Origin: Phoenix dactylifera
Taxonomy: Eukaryota; Streptophyta; Magnoliopsida; Arecales; Arecaceae
DNA: 64,000 nucleotides
Assembly: GCF_009389715.1 (NCBI RefSeq)
Contig: NC_052407.1
Location: 806,001 to 870,000 of the forward strand
Direction of reading: 5' to 3'
In this document: one piece after another, positions 1 to 12,760 of the stretch
How positions within the stretch are numbered: position 1 is the stretch's first letter
Layout: the number at the start of each line of letters is the position of its first letter
Position numbers and translations under genes: made by a program
Notes under the pieces: generated by a model
The model's input: the letters and a program-made list of their open reading frames with translations, nothing else
Database searches by the model: none
Told to the model about the DNA's origin: nothing

Positions 1-17
1 TCTCTCTCTCTCTCTCA
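1..17. repeat. (TC)n microsatellite at window edge
   Basis: A pure TC run opens the window; its left edge is not visible. The next 230 bases are pyrimidine-rich and hold no recognisable gene, although both strands are open by chance. Confidence 0.8.
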
Positions 18-241
18 GATGATAAAGTCAACAGTTTCGCCCCCTCCCTGTCTTTCTCCTCTCCCTTTCTCCCACTCCTCTCCCCTCCTCTTCAGCTCCT
101 TCCCCTTAGTTCCGATACACCTCGAGTCTGCAAGGTATGTACCAAACCAGTCGCCAGCCGGTACAACCCATGGTACCGATTCGGTGAACCTTGTGTACAC
201 ACATACAATGCATATCCCAAGAAATTTCAGCAATAACATGA

Positions 242-1318
242 TGAACAAATAAGAGTACTGTATCTTTGGAAGAGAATTCAGAAGATCCTTTTTAATAAGG
301 GTGAATCCTAGAAGTGTATGTTAATCAAGATTTGCCCTTTTACTCTAAGGCGAATATTTCACTTCATGTTGCTTACTTTAGAAATCATTACACAGAAATG
401 TTCATTTCCCCATCTGCTGCTTAAGGAAAAACAGAATCTATAACAGAAAAAAAAACCTCCCATGCCAGCACTGAGAACAAGCTGATTCTTATAGTTGGGA
501 TCAGGTTTATAATTTACTTGTATGACCTCAAATCATGTAAAGAGCAATCTGAGCTAAATTGATAGGAAGAAAGTAGCAATTCAAACTCTAGCATGTGATG
601 CAATTTATGAATCATGTGCAATCACTTTTCTTTTCACAAAACAAATAATAATAATAAAGAATGGTGGGGGAACCACCACCTTCTCAAAGAAATGATGGAG
701 GCATTTCAAAAACTCAAGCATTTAAGATGTTGGGCCTGCCTGCAGAATCAAATAGCTAAAACATGTAGGTAGCTGATGCTGCATCATAGTAGTCTTAGTG
801 GCAGAAAGACAAACTGCTTTTGCCTTTTCATAAAACTTTGAACACTATGTATCGTAAGGGACTGTTACAAAGCGAAATGCAAGTAAAGAACGTAAGTGTA
901 GTGCTTAGAATCAAATGTCAAATGATACTTAAAAAAGAAGGAATTAATCACTAACATCTCGAAGTAATAATTAAATCATTTAACTATATCTGCACAAGAC
1001 AGCAATTTTAGGAGGTTGTTGAGCAAGAAAATATAGAGACAATTTATCATTGTGTGATGAGATTGCACACATTGTGACATAACAATAGAAAGCTTTCAAA
1101 CTGTGCTACAATCAAAATCCTTATATGTTACATGAGGAATTATTCCTTTCTGTACTACTGATAATGATTCAAATTCTCCATTTCTGACAAATGCCAGGCT
1201 CACAAGCATCAAAACAAACCGTTGTCATCGAATCAATAATTATTTCTATCAGGTAACTAAAACAAAGGATGCCGCATAAACTCCATTATAAACATATAAA
1301 TGAAGTATGCAATCTATG
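242..1318. other. intergenic, 3' side of the export-protein gene
   Basis: AT-rich, no gene recognised on either strand. The right-hand part should hold the 3' UTR of the minus-strand gene that ends at 1319. Confidence 0.6.
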
Positions 1319-2445
1319 TCATTCTGAGTTCAGTGACTTCTTAAACAATCGTAAGACACTCCACATGACTGTCGATACAAAGAAAAGAAGCAAACCAGTT
1401 ATAATGGCATACTTCAGGCCAAGGTTCACTAGCAAATTTACCAGCAGCCCAGCCAGAACAACCCCAAAGAAATTGGCTGAGACAGCAGACCAGAATGGCA
1501 TATCGAGGATGGCTGCGATGAATGCCCCAGTCCAAGCCCCTGTTCCAGGGAATGGCACCGCAACAAACAGCATCAAACCCAGCCACTGAAACTCCTCGAC
1601 GGGGCCGGCTTTCTCCTTGGCTCTCTTGAACAGAAGGTCCAGGAATTGGGTTGCCGAGGCACTCTTCTGGGAGAGGAAAGATGCGAACTTTTTCAAGTAG
1701 AGAACGATGAATGGCACCGGAACCATGTTCCTGGGAAGAAGAAAGCCATCAACAACTAGCTGTTCATGAAATTGCTCAATGGGCTGATGAGTACGTACCC
1801 AAGAACGGAGAGGATGGTGAGATGGAGAGGGTCAAGTTGCATCCAGTAGCCAACGGGAATGGCGCCACGGAGCTCCAGAATAGGAAGTGTGGCGAGGGTA
1901 AACACGATGGCCTCGTCGGCCCAGCCAGACATTCTCAGCGCCGTGGCGACCTTAAAACCAAGCCCAGAAGCTCTGATAGAGTCGCTGGCGGCTTTTGCAG
2001 TGGCGAGCGAAGCTCCGCAAGCAAGGTAGGACACAAAGGTGAGCGCCATCCAGACCAAGGCACCCAAGAGAAGCCTCCTGATTAGAGCTAGCGTTGCTTT
2101 GGCCACCTCTGTTTTCATTGCCCATGCTGTTGATGATGGTTGTGGGCTTGTGACAGGGGAGAGAGCATTAGATGAAAAAAGTCGGATAGGAGCCTGAAAT
2201 TATGCAATAAGCATTAGAGAAAAAGGCAAAACAATAAGTAATAGAAGAGGGATAGTAGAAGGGGGGTGTGCGATCGCAAAAGTTTCGACCTTTTTGTTCC
2301 AAGATGGGATTTTTAAGGGGGAGGAGCAGTGGTTGGACAGGGCTTGAAGACAAGGAAAGCGCCCCCTCGAGTGGAGCGATGAGAAGTAGGGTCTTCCTCT
2401 TCTAGTGGCCAGTGATGGCAATGGAGTAATGGCAGCAGCAGCCAT
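1319..2445 (-). CDS. plastid small multi-drug export-type membrane protein
   Basis: Three exons read on the minus strand: 2445-2290, 2193-1799 and 1730-1319, 963 bp or 320 aa, all with GT-AG junctions and an unbroken frame. The first ~75 residues (MAAAAITPLPSLATRRGRP...) are rich in Ser, Pro and Arg with almost no acid, as in a chloroplast transit peptide. The mature part has several hydrophobic helices and the family signatures FTLATLPILELRGAIPVGYW and LGNMVPVPFIVLYLKKF, the latter formed across the exon 2/3 junction. These match the Sm_multidrug_ex family (PF06695), whose plant members are plastid membrane proteins of unproven substrate. A later stretch, FVAVPFPGTGAWTGAFIAAI, is the second conserved loop. 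Start chosen as the only Met that gives a transit peptide. Transport itself is a family assumption. Confidence 0.85.
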
Positions 2446-2581
2446 TGGGAGAGAGGGATAGAGTGAAGAAAAGAGAACTCTTCTCGATAAACGCTTCTCC
2501 TCCGGTTGGGTGGAGGCCGGGAGGAGGAGAGGGGGAAGGGGAATGGGAGAAAGGAGTCGGCCTACTGGGAGACCTGGGTCC

Positions 2582-2588
2582 TTATATG
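2582..2588 (-). promoter_or_regulatory. possible TATA box of export-protein gene
   Basis: ATATAAGG on the minus strand, about 140 bp upstream of the ATG at 2445, which would leave a 5' UTR of roughly 110 bp. Position and sequence only. Confidence 0.35.
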
Positions 2589-2829
2589 GTTCCTTGGGTG
2601 CTGCTCTCTATGCCTCCAGGTTGGGGGATTGGATGCTACTGATAAAAGTAAAATAATAATTGGATTAGGGAGTAAACTAAGGACAAGAGGCTTTGGAAGG
2701 GGAGAAGCGGCCGAGGCTGGAGGGAGAAAGGAAGGAAACCGCGCCGCAGTTCCAACGTTGCATTCAGAATAAGGGGCAGATGGTTTCTGGTTTTCCTCCA
2801 GAGGGGGGAGGGCAGCCTGAGAACTTCCA

Positions 2830-3629
2830 AAATTTCAACCTTGATAAATCATTTGCTTTGGATGCATTATTTTTTATTTTTAATCTACAACAATTTCTAA
2901 CAAAAATTATTTTTAATAATAATATCAAACGAAATATATGTAATTTATCAATTAAAGCCTTTCATGGTGGATAGCAACAATCTAGGTTTGAGTCTAGGTC
3001 TTAACTTGATTTTAAAGTTTCTTCAGTCCTATTTATTTTAACAATATCTAGCCTATAATCATTTTATTGTTTGGTCCTGACACCTATCTATTTTTGAAAA
3101 TCATGCCACAAACTTTTTATGCTAACATATGAAATCATCATTCAAAGGGAATAACTAAATAAAAAAAAATTAATAATGCATCGAATGAGTTATATGGCTG
3201 AAAAAGATCATCTTATAAATTTGCAATGTGATGTAGTGCCTTGCGTGATATCTTACAAATACACCAATTTTTATAAACTGCGTCATTCCTAATGTCACCC
3301 TATTTAGCAGCATAAGATGAGCCAATTGCGAGCAAGTTAAGCCTAGCTCGAACTTGGCCTAGACAAGCTCATTTAATTTTGAGTTGGATCGAACCATTCG
3401 TAAACAATTAATTTAAAAAAATTGGTAAGAGATTAAGGATATAAAAGCAACTAGCAAGTTAGGTCAAGTTGGTCGGGTCGAGTTGGCATCACATCAAGGC
3501 TTATAGGCCTTGATTCGAACCCGACTTGCTTCGCTAGCAAGTAAAGAATGCCTGATCTGAACTCAATCCATTGTTAACCCATCAACCAACAGTTGACTAC
3601 TCAACCAATTTAAGACCCAAGCCTATTTC
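2830..3629. other. AT-rich intergenic with dispersed-repeat debris
   Basis: No gene seen. 3310-3560 holds runs of GCTCGAAC / CAAGCTC / GGTCGGGTCG type words; similar words recur at 4640-4740, suggesting remnants of one dispersed repeat on both sides of the TA array. Confidence 0.4.
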
Positions 3630-3948
3630 GGCTATTTGGATAACAAATAACTATCTCTAAATAATTTTAGCTATTGATATTCCGCCCTCTAACCAGCTAT
3701 CCGGTTAACAACTTTATTTGCCATTTGGTTGGTCTCCCATGATTAGTGTAATAAAATTGGGAAAAGTGAGAAAAAAAAGAGGCAGAGAGAAAGCTTGGGA
3801 TGGTTAAAGTTACTTCAACTTCTTCCCTGAATACTTTTAACATAATTAAATATCCTTTTTCAGCCATTGGTAGAATAAATTTATTCACCACTTTTTGAGT
3901 AGTTTTGGTTAGCTATCTGGATAAATTTATGTTATCCATTTTTTAGCC
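3630..3948. mobile_element. possible MITE with imperfect inverted ends
   Basis: The left end GGCTATTTGGATAAC and the right end GTTATCCATTTTTTAGCC are imperfect inverted complements about 320 bp apart, with AT-rich non-coding sequence between. No clear target duplication. Family not recognised. Confidence 0.35.
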
Positions 3949-4388
3949 AGTTTCCAAACACAACTCTACTTTTGGGCTTTATATTAAATGGGTAAGCTAT
4001 TTTTTTTTAATATTTTGTACTATTTTTGCTACAATTCATCTATTATTTTAGTTCTAAGCCATTACATCAATGACCAATAGCTTACCATTTACATTTTCTA
4101 TATATAAATATTAATGTAGATATAAATATTATATATATATATATAAATAACCTTTCTTTATGGCCCGACAGATTTAGGAGCCTTGTCTTGAATCTAATTT
4201 ATGAACTTGGCATGCCAGGTTAAGCAAATCGAGTTTGGGTCAAGTTAGAAATTGCGGTCCCCTACTTAAGAACTTTCTTTTATATAGTTGAAACTAATAA
4301 TTTCATTCATAATTTGACTTTGTAATTAGAATACATTTTATTCTACACAATTTACATATAGTAAATAAATATAAAAATAAAGTATAGA

Positions 4389-4437
4389 ATAATAATTAAA
4401 ATAATATATATATATACATATATATATATACATATAC

Positions 4438-4468
<31 letters not shown>

Positions 4469-4521
4469 TACATATATATATATATACATATACATACATA
4501 TATATATATACATATACATAT

Positions 4522-4609
<88 letters not shown>

Positions 4610-4620
4610 GTATATATATA
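4389..4620. repeat. compound (TA)n / (CATA)n microsatellite
   Basis: About 230 bp of alternating TA with interspersed ACATATACATA units. It produces a meaningless Tyr/Ile open frame on the minus strand. A smaller TA tract lies at 4124-4144. Confidence 0.95.
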
Positions 4621-5106
4621 TACTCATATTTTATACTAAGTCAAGTTGAGCTTGAATGAGCTAAACCTAGCTCTAGTTCAGCTCATTTATCTTCTGTTGC
4701 TTATGAACAATTCACTTGTTTGGCAATCTTAGGCTATTACCAATTAAATTGGAAAGCATATTTGATGGTTCTATCACACCATGCTTGTAATATAATACAT
4801 AAAATGATAATATATGATAAAGTTTAACTCTACTTTTATCTTATGTTAGACAACTCTATAAAGGTATTGAAAGAATTCATTAATTGATATTTATATATAT
4901 CCACTCTCCTATCTTGGATGATATCACCATCGGAGAGTACTAGCAGATTAATACTATCATAGATGCAAAACATTAAAATATTTTGTGTGCAAGAATAAAA
5001 GTAACATTGACAAAGTTTTTGAAGGAAAATTATCAACATCCCCACCACTAAAACTTGCTCCCTCCCACATGATGACAGAAACAAACATGTCATCAAGGTA
5101 ATTAGA

Positions 5107-5430
5107 TTTTTTTTTTCCGCTAGCGCGGGCACGTTATACTACACGAGTACGAATATGCCAATAAAATCGGAAAACAAAACATCACGGAGTGCCCAAAACA
5201 GCTCTGTCTCTCAGATCTATAGAGTATTGTCCGAATAGTTAGCCACATAAGCAGTCACCCAATCTACGGCCCCGTTGGTCTCTCTAAACACATGTCGGGC
5301 TTGGAAGGTTTTGCCGCCCCTCTCCATAGCCTAGAAATTTCGAATCAGAGGGTGGTTTCTCCGTCCCACTCGGACCTCTTGTATCCAACCTATCACTATA
5401 GCCGAGTCATCCTCTAAAATAATAAAGCTG
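5107..5430 (-). mobile_element. 5'-truncated LINE, RNase H remnant with poly(A)
   Basis: On the minus strand a broken frame reads ILEDDSAIVIGWIQEVR and then FRETNGAVDWVTAYVANYSD, the C-terminal part of the RNase H-like domain at the end of plant non-LTR retrotransposon ORF2. It is followed by a run of ten A (T run at 5107-5116 on plus), the expected 3' tail. There are stops in frame, so this is a dead fragment. Confidence 0.7.
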
Positions 5431-5817
5431 GCGAAGATATTAGTATTTTCAATCTACATGTGTATGTACTATACAAGTGTAATTAGTATAATCTAATTTT
5501 CTTTACAGATTTAATACAGAATTATGCGATCAAATTTACTCCTAACTTCTAGATTAGTTAAATTTATCAATCATTATGGATGATGCAACTCTACAATTGT
5601 TTATTAATCCAACGGTATTAAGCGTATTTTTAGCTATGCAATTCCACAGACATTTGGCGTGCGTTCGAGAACGTAGGGTATATATGCGTGCCGGCATAAC
5701 ATTAGCCCTACCGAGCTTGAGACTCTTTCAGCTTTTCTGTTCGGGATTTGAAGTTGGATAACCTCCGAGAGGGCTGCAACGAGTCCCAGGTTCGAACAGC
5801 CCAAACCGCCTCTCGCC

Positions 5818-8800
5818 ATGGTGAGCGCCATCTCCACTCCCTTCCCTTCTCGCTCCACCCCTGTCTCGCCGACCTTTCCCTCCTCGTCTTTGTCTAATTG
5901 GCTTCGGTGGCATCTTCTCCAGTTCTCCATTGCAGCGATCAACGACACCGATTCCAGCGGCCAGTGGGAGGCCCTCGCCCCCACCAAAGAAGCCCAGGCA
6001 CGGCCCTCCCCTTTCCCTCCTCTTTCATCTTCGTTTGAATTCTGGTCTTATTTGGTGCTCTGCCATCGAAATTTTTCTGTTTTCTTCCACTTGCTAGGAA
6101 TTATGCGCTACAGTTTCTTGATTTTATCTTGTTCTTTTAATTTTCTGTTTATTTCCCGTGTTGGAAGATCGAATCTTGAGGGGGAAAATGAATTGATCGT
6201 TGCCGTGGTGCCCTTGTAGCTCAATTCAAGAATTCACTTTTCTTATAGTGTTTTCTGCGGATATATTGGGATGTCGCCTGGCTTAGGGTTTATTCATTTC
6301 TTCTCTTTCTTTCTTTTTAATCTTTATGATGGGGAGAATCCATCGGAGAATCTTATTAGGGAAAGCAACCTGTGTGTAGCCGTGTGCAGAATTTTGAAAA
6401 GGTGGTGATTTGTTGGCGTTTTGAGCCACGAGCGAGGAAATTAATAGATGAGACAGACATTTAAAGGTTTCTAGATTTGTCATTTACTGGAGTGGACTAG
6501 GGTTTCCATGGCATACTATAATTAGTACTAAAAAGTTTCGAGATAGCTCATGTACCGTTAATGGTTTTCTTGATATATTAGATAATGATGAATCTGATTA
6601 TGAATGAGGGTACATATTTCAAGTCTTTGTAAAAATTCTTTTTAATTTTATTTTTATGTAATTTTCTTTTACTACTTAAAATAAAACATGGATGTAATGA
6701 AGAACTTTTATTAGCATGCAATATTATCTAAACTCGTTTACAGCTCAAACTATGGATGTTGTATAAACTGTGATGCATCAATGCATAACCTTAAAAACCT
6801 TGTTTATTTGAGACTGGATGTTGTTTGATACCTATGAGAACCAAAATTACAGGAATTCTTCTGATATTAATGTATTGCATTACATATGGACCTACTTTCA
6901 GTCTGTAGTGACTGTTTAAACATGAAACTCTCTCTAACTTCCACTCCTAGGTTAGAACAAATATTTTTCCAATGCCCAGCTTGGATCAGTTTGATAGATT
7001 GATGCTGAAATTGCTCAATTAACTTGTTTAGGATGAATGGGTCTTCCCTATATCATCTTGTGCTGCAAGTTTGGCATCTGAATGAAGGAATGCAACAAAT
7101 GGTTCTCTTGCACTACAGCTATGCAACGGAACTGAACTAGAGCGGCAAGCAAAATAAAGTGAGCAAACAGTATCTAGAACTTGTTAGAATCATGCCATCA
7201 TCATCCTGTAGTAACTTTAAGACCAGGATTCTACATATAAGTCTTTCTTTGATTTGGATAAAGATCTCCAACAGGCATGCAATCAAATGGACATCAACAA
7301 GCTTCACAAACTTGAATTCATCTTCATTGTTATTCGTGTATGGATATGTTGAAAATTAATATGTATGCAGGTTTGAGTGGGGGAAAAAGATGGAAACCTT
7401 CTGTAGAGAAGTAAGGATAAAATGCTCTAGTACTATGTAAAATTCATGACAATCACCATGCACTATGAAATTATAGGGGAAGGAAGAAAAGGAGAGAGGA
7501 TGGTGAAAGAACCGCGTGCATGTTCTGTTGTATCACTTTGTTGCCTGAATTCTTTCCTTTGTTACTGCTGCATCTCCTCTAGAATAGGAGCTACAGTGAT
7601 TGAAAAATCCCCATTGATGTCACCCCAGATTTCCACCATTTTGCGCTCAAATGTAATTATTAATCCTCACCACCTGGCCAATGGTTACCAGTGTACTCAC
7701 GAACCACACTCAGCTGTGTCTATGAATTCCTACATATGTTTTTCACAAAGCATCATGTTCACTGCTAGTGCAGGGACATGCTTATTGTGTCAGCTTGCTT
7801 TTATTACAAGGGCATGATATACTGTTATTGCACACTTTCCTCAGATGGAACTACTACTTTGTATGAACTCTTGCTTGACAAATTCTGAGTATCTTTTCCA
7901 GGAGTTTCATCTTTCTCAAACTTACCATGAGGGACTTCTGATGTTTCAAGCTAAAGATTATGCAAAAGCTCGTGAACTTTTAGAGGCTGTTTTAAAGGAT
8001 CCTCTTGTATCAAATGCTCAGGTAGACTCAGCTGCCAAACAATTTTTAGGTTTATTCTTACATTCCTGCCAATGATTGATTCTGTTGTTTTCTTTAGATC
8101 GATGATAATGCTCGTGATCGCCATCTCTTACAGCTGAGGTTCGCTGCCTGCAACCTTCTATTTTCTTTCTTTCATTCATTCTTTTTTTTTTTTTTGGTAT
8201 ATAAACTTGGGAGAAACACTGTTCTCCTTTCTATTGTTTGAACAGATTTTTGTCGCTGAAGAATCTGGCCGCCGTTTTCCTTCAACAAGGCTCCATGCAT
8301 TATGAGAGTGCTCTACAGTGCTATCTTCAAGCTGTAGAGATTGATACAAATGACTCGGTTGTTTGGAATCAGTTGGGAACACTGTCATGCACAATGGGCT
8401 TAATAAGCACCTCAAGATGGGCATTTGAGCAAGGGCTTTTATGCAGCCCTAACAACTGTACGTTTCTTACTTACATGTCCTTGTAGTCCCTTTTTTTTTG
8501 TGGGGGAAAAGGGAGGGGGGGGGGGGGTGAGAGAGGGAGAGAGATGCTATAATTACCTACACCCAAATGCTTGGGGATGCAGCATCCAGGACCTGAACCC
8601 AGAACCTTTGTCTGCTAAGCAGAGGGGTGTTACGATTAGGACAAGCCCCAATTGATGTCCATGTAGTATGTTATAAGATTGTTCCTGTCTAATTTGCTGT
8701 TGATATTCATACTAGATTCTAAAATTAAACTACTATTGTTGTTGTTGTGCAGGGAATTGCATGGAAAAACTCTTGGAGGTACTTATTGCTATAGGGGATG

Positions 8801-10413
8801 AGGTTGCATGCCTCTCTGTGGCAAATCTACTAATTAGGCACTGGCCATCACATTCTCGTGCTTTGCATGTCAAGAACACCATTGAGGATGCTGAACGAGT
8901 ACCATTTGCACCTCATGGTATAGATAAACTGGAACCGAAGCATGTTAAGCTTAAGTTTCCTGACAGAAGAAAACGAACAGATGATGAGATAGACAATAAT
9001 AGCCTGTCAAAAAGAAGCAATCATAACATAGAGCTGCAGTTGACTGGAGCAACATGGTCAACCCTTGTGGATGGGATCCTTGGCATTTTCCTCCCAAAAG
9101 ATGGGAAGATTTCTGAGCCAGGGATTGCAGACAATCATGATGATGCAATAAGTGAAAGCTTAACTGACAGGCAAGGAGAAGTTTTTTCGGGCGATACAAG
9201 CCCTGATAAGGGGAGCTCAGGAATTTGGATTTCTGAAAATATGGGAAGTTTTACCTGCACCAAGATAGACATGCACTTAGCTACAGCTTCAGAAATTATT
9301 CTGGACTCTGCAGAAGGAGGAACACATGGTATTTGTTCTTTTGGTGATTACACGTCACTAAGTTCTCATGGATTTGAGAAATCAAGTGAAGTGAAGGGAA
9401 AAGAAATCTGTACAGACAAAGCCCATCCTCAGGAAAGGCGGAGTACATGTCTTGAAAGGCTTAGAAGTTGCAAGTCAGGGAAAGAAGAATTGGAAGCTGG
9501 TGGCAAGGATCTGGCAGAAGTTGACTTTCGATTTCGAGAACCTTACATTCTCAAAAGGCAAAATACTGGAAATCACGATTGTTCCAGTAGCTGTGATGGT
9601 TCTCTTTCTAACATTCCCACATACACACCAATTCTTGAGCATAATGATGTTCTACAATTTATATCTAAAGCTTCAAAAAATTATGGTGCCTATCATATAG
9701 GTCATTTGTTACTAGAAGAGGTTGCCCAAAAAGGTATTCCCTTTCAAGAAAGCTTCATCAAACTTCTGGAATTAGAAAAACTGACTAGACACTCAGGTCA
9801 GGATAGGTCACCACTTTGTAGTTTATTTCTTGCTGAGCTATACTATGACCAAGGATCGTGGTCTGCTAACAAATCAAAACAGCCAGAGTTTTTCTTGGAG
9901 GCATCTTATCATCTTTGCAAAGTCATTGAGTTGGTAGCTTTGGATTCTCCCTATGACTTGGTTGATCTAGGTAACCATGTCACCGGTCCTAATATCGCAA
10001 CAGAGACAAAAGATCCTAATGGAACGGCCGAGCTTGTACACTGCACAGCAGAGGAAGAAAATATGCCGCCAACTGTTTCTTCTCAAAATGCAAGTATAAT
10101 GATGACTGGGGACTCTGACTGCGAAGAAAGTTCTGAGCAAAATTCTATTTTAACCAATAACAGTGCATTTTGGGTTCGCTTCTTCTGGCTAAGTGGTCGT
10201 CTGTCCCTTTTTTCTGGTACTAAGGCAAAAGCTTACAATGAGTTCTCCATTTGCTTATCGCTTCTGAGAAAGAACAAGAAATTGACGGAGACTAAGGATC
10301 TTATCTTTCTACCTCATTGCGAGCTTGTCAATTTGCTAACCGTTGGTAGGGTTCTTCATGAGATTAACTTGTTAAAACTTGATTCATTACTTGGAAGTTC
10401 ACAGATGAAATGA
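5818..10413 (+). CDS. CABIN1-like (calcineurin-binding/HIRA-associated) TPR protein, 5' part
   Basis: Five exons: 5818-5997, 7902-8021, 8098-8138, 8246-8457, 8753-10413. They join in one frame of 2214 bp (737 aa) ending in TGA. It closely resembles the N-terminal third of plant CABIN1-like proteins (Arabidopsis At4g32820 type, about 1,900-2,000 aa), which act in the nuclear HIRA histone-chaperone complex: SIAAINDTDSSGQW, then EFHLSQTYHEGLL, then a TPR-rich block at residues ~115-185 (VVWNQLGTLSCTMGL...). Oddities: the usual start in this family lies at Met-Phe-Ser-Ile, but here that Met is Gln (LLQFSIAA), so an in-frame ATG 105 bp upstream is the only start; the first intron has a GC donor (CAG|GCACGG); and the frame dies at 10413 while homology continues. 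Probably a truncated copy; expression unknown. Confidence 0.6.
5998..7901 (+). other. intron 1 of CABIN1-like copy
   Basis: 1.9 kb between exons 1 and 2, AT-rich, with several chance open frames. No other gene or mobile element recognised. Confidence 0.6.
8488..8655 (+). repeat. G-run and unidentified repeat-like insert in intron 4
   Basis: A run of about 14 G, a GA-rich stretch, then a GC-richer segment (CATCCAGGACCTGAACCC...) unlike the surrounding AT-rich intron. It looks like a dispersed-repeat fragment, family not recognised. Confidence 0.35.
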
Positions 10414-10826
10414 TGAAGGAACGCACACAGAGTTTATAAAGGTGCTTGTTCCACTTCTTCTTTCTACTAAAGATGTCTAGCTTGACATAGTATCCGGTGG
10501 CATTAAAGAAAGTGAAAGAGTCGCATTGAACTACCAACATTAATATCCTAGTGTCATCATGTGAAAAGGCAGAATATATGGATATTCAGGCATATCTGGA
10601 CTGTTACTGGCGTAAACTGCAGGTCTTAACTGTTGCAGCTGGTATGGTAGGTCCTCCTGCATCACAAAAGGACCAAAGTTTATTGCCAAAAACTAGTGAT
10701 GCATCTGATTTGGATATATCAGAACCCATAAGCAGGCACTGGATACATATGGTGGTCAAAGAACTTGAGGATATATCTCGAAGTGCAACTCAAGTGAAGA
10801 ACTTTATTGATCAAAATGATATTTAT

Positions 10827-12760
10827 GTAAGTTATTTTTTGTTTTAGTTTTTAGCTTGAATATATGTTAGCCTCTTTGTGTTTATTAGTCTGCATCATTT
10901 GGAAAATGAAATTTAAGCTTATGAATTATATGCATTTTATCAAAGTATGGCATTTATGATTGTAACATTTAATTATAGATTCATGTACTCTTAACTTGAG
11001 TTTGATGATATCTTTTCTATTTTACATTCAAGCCACCATGCATAATCTTAATACTTGTAGCAACAATAACTTTAACCGATAATTGGGCAAAGTTTTTGCA
11101 TACCGAAAGATACTTGAGGGCTTCCCTTCTCTATTTTTAGATTGATAAAAATTTGAAATAGAACACCTTTAGATTAATGGATCTAAAATCTGGATGAACA
11201 GGGTGACCAATTCCACGAGGCTCTTGTCAAAGTGAAATATCAGAAAGCAGCCATTGGTGGGACAGTAATTTAACCAATGTGATAATATGCCCTTTACTTA
11301 GAAAGGAGCAAATGGATTCAATCATGTTATGGTTTAACAAAATCATGATCACTTCGGTAGTGGAATTTGGAGGAGTCTAGTGACCTATGACATCTCTTTA
11401 GCTTGGTGTAGGGCTTATTTATGTTTTGCTGCTAACATATTGTGTGACGTCTCTCACACAGGTCGAAGAAGGGCCTTCAGAGATAATGGAGAAGATTAAG
11501 AGATTGAGAGGTTGTTGGTGTTACAGTGCCAAAAGTTTAAAGTTATTGGAAATCATTTAGTTTTATTCCAGTATCCTAAAGATATCAGGATTGAAGGATT
11601 GACAGTCCATCCTGATCTTCTCCATTTATATCTTCCTCTGCCTTCTATACTCCGACTTTACAAGTAGAGGTTGTGCATTCTTGTTACTATGAGCTTGGTT
11701 ACATGAATTGGGAGTGGGTACGAGATCAAGGAGCCAGACTACTCAAAAGAAAATCTTTTAAGTAAGGAAGCACTAATGAAATGGATGCTAGGGTGAGATG
11801 CCAAAGATTCTAAAGTGGGTGAGCAGCACCCTAGGTAGAAGATTTCAGACTAACTAATATTGTTGCTCTGAGTATAGAAGTTGGTGATGAGTTTTATCGT
11901 GCCTCTTTAGTTTTTACAGTTATGTGTCTTTATGACTTCATAATCACGGGAAAATAAACTTTTCTATCTACTAAAGATAAGGGTTCGAAATACAATATCT
12001 CATCTGGCTGCTGCTTCACAACAAAGCTTTTAACTTATGATGCTGCATACCCTGCCAGGAAGCCCAACTTGCCTGAAAGACAAATCTTGCTTACAGAGAT
12101 CTTTTTGAAATGCTGGCCTTGGAGGATCTGTTTTGAGGGCAATAATTTGCTATTCTACGTTTCCTTCTGTCCTCTAAGTTGATCATTAGGAGACCTACTA
12201 TCATCCCACATTAAGGCTAAAGGTTCAATCAAGTCTTCAAGAGTTCTGTGTATACTGGGCCCACGAATTGCTGCTTGATTTTTATATCTGCAAATCTTTT
12301 GCAATTTGTATCTCGTCAGTGGGAGTATCTTTTTTCACCTTAAACTGGTTCTTAAGGTTTTAATCCAATAGTCCTTATTGTTTGGCTTCCTACCACCATT
12401 AACAATGTCCTCAAATTTGAATTTACTTAATAAGTCTTAGGTGGTTTCTCTTCCATTTAACTCTCTCTCTCTCACACACACACACACTCACTCACTCACT
12501 CTCTCTCTCTCTCTCTCTCACGCACACACAGAAACACAGATGTGTAAAAAAAGAAAAAGGAAAAGAGAAGCCCTCTCAGCAGAACATGTATAGGATGTCC
12601 TTTTTAAGGAAAATGATTAACTTGCAAAGTTTATTTCATGAATGCATAACATCTTAAGTTGAAGATCTGTTCGATGTGTTTCCATACTTGCAGGATGGCT
12701 TTAGTTCTCTTGTTTGTATAACTGTCGATATTCATTCTCTGCCTCTGACAGTTATGTGTA
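10827..12760 (+). other. long intron region of CABIN1-like pseudogene
   Basis: About 1.9 kb without recognisable exon. Includes the CT/CA microsatellite at 12463-12537. Nothing else identified. Confidence 0.5.
12463..12537. repeat. CT/CA compound microsatellite
   Basis: CTCTCTCT, CACACACA, CACTCACT and CTCTCTCT blocks in succession. Confidence 0.9.

Noticed and set aside
4352-4627. 91-codon open frame of Tyr/Ile/Met
   Set aside because: Pure translation of the TA/CATA microsatellite.
5760-5815. Possible tRNA B-box (CCCAGGTTCGAACAGCCC)
   Set aside because: No cloverleaf or A-box at the right distance.
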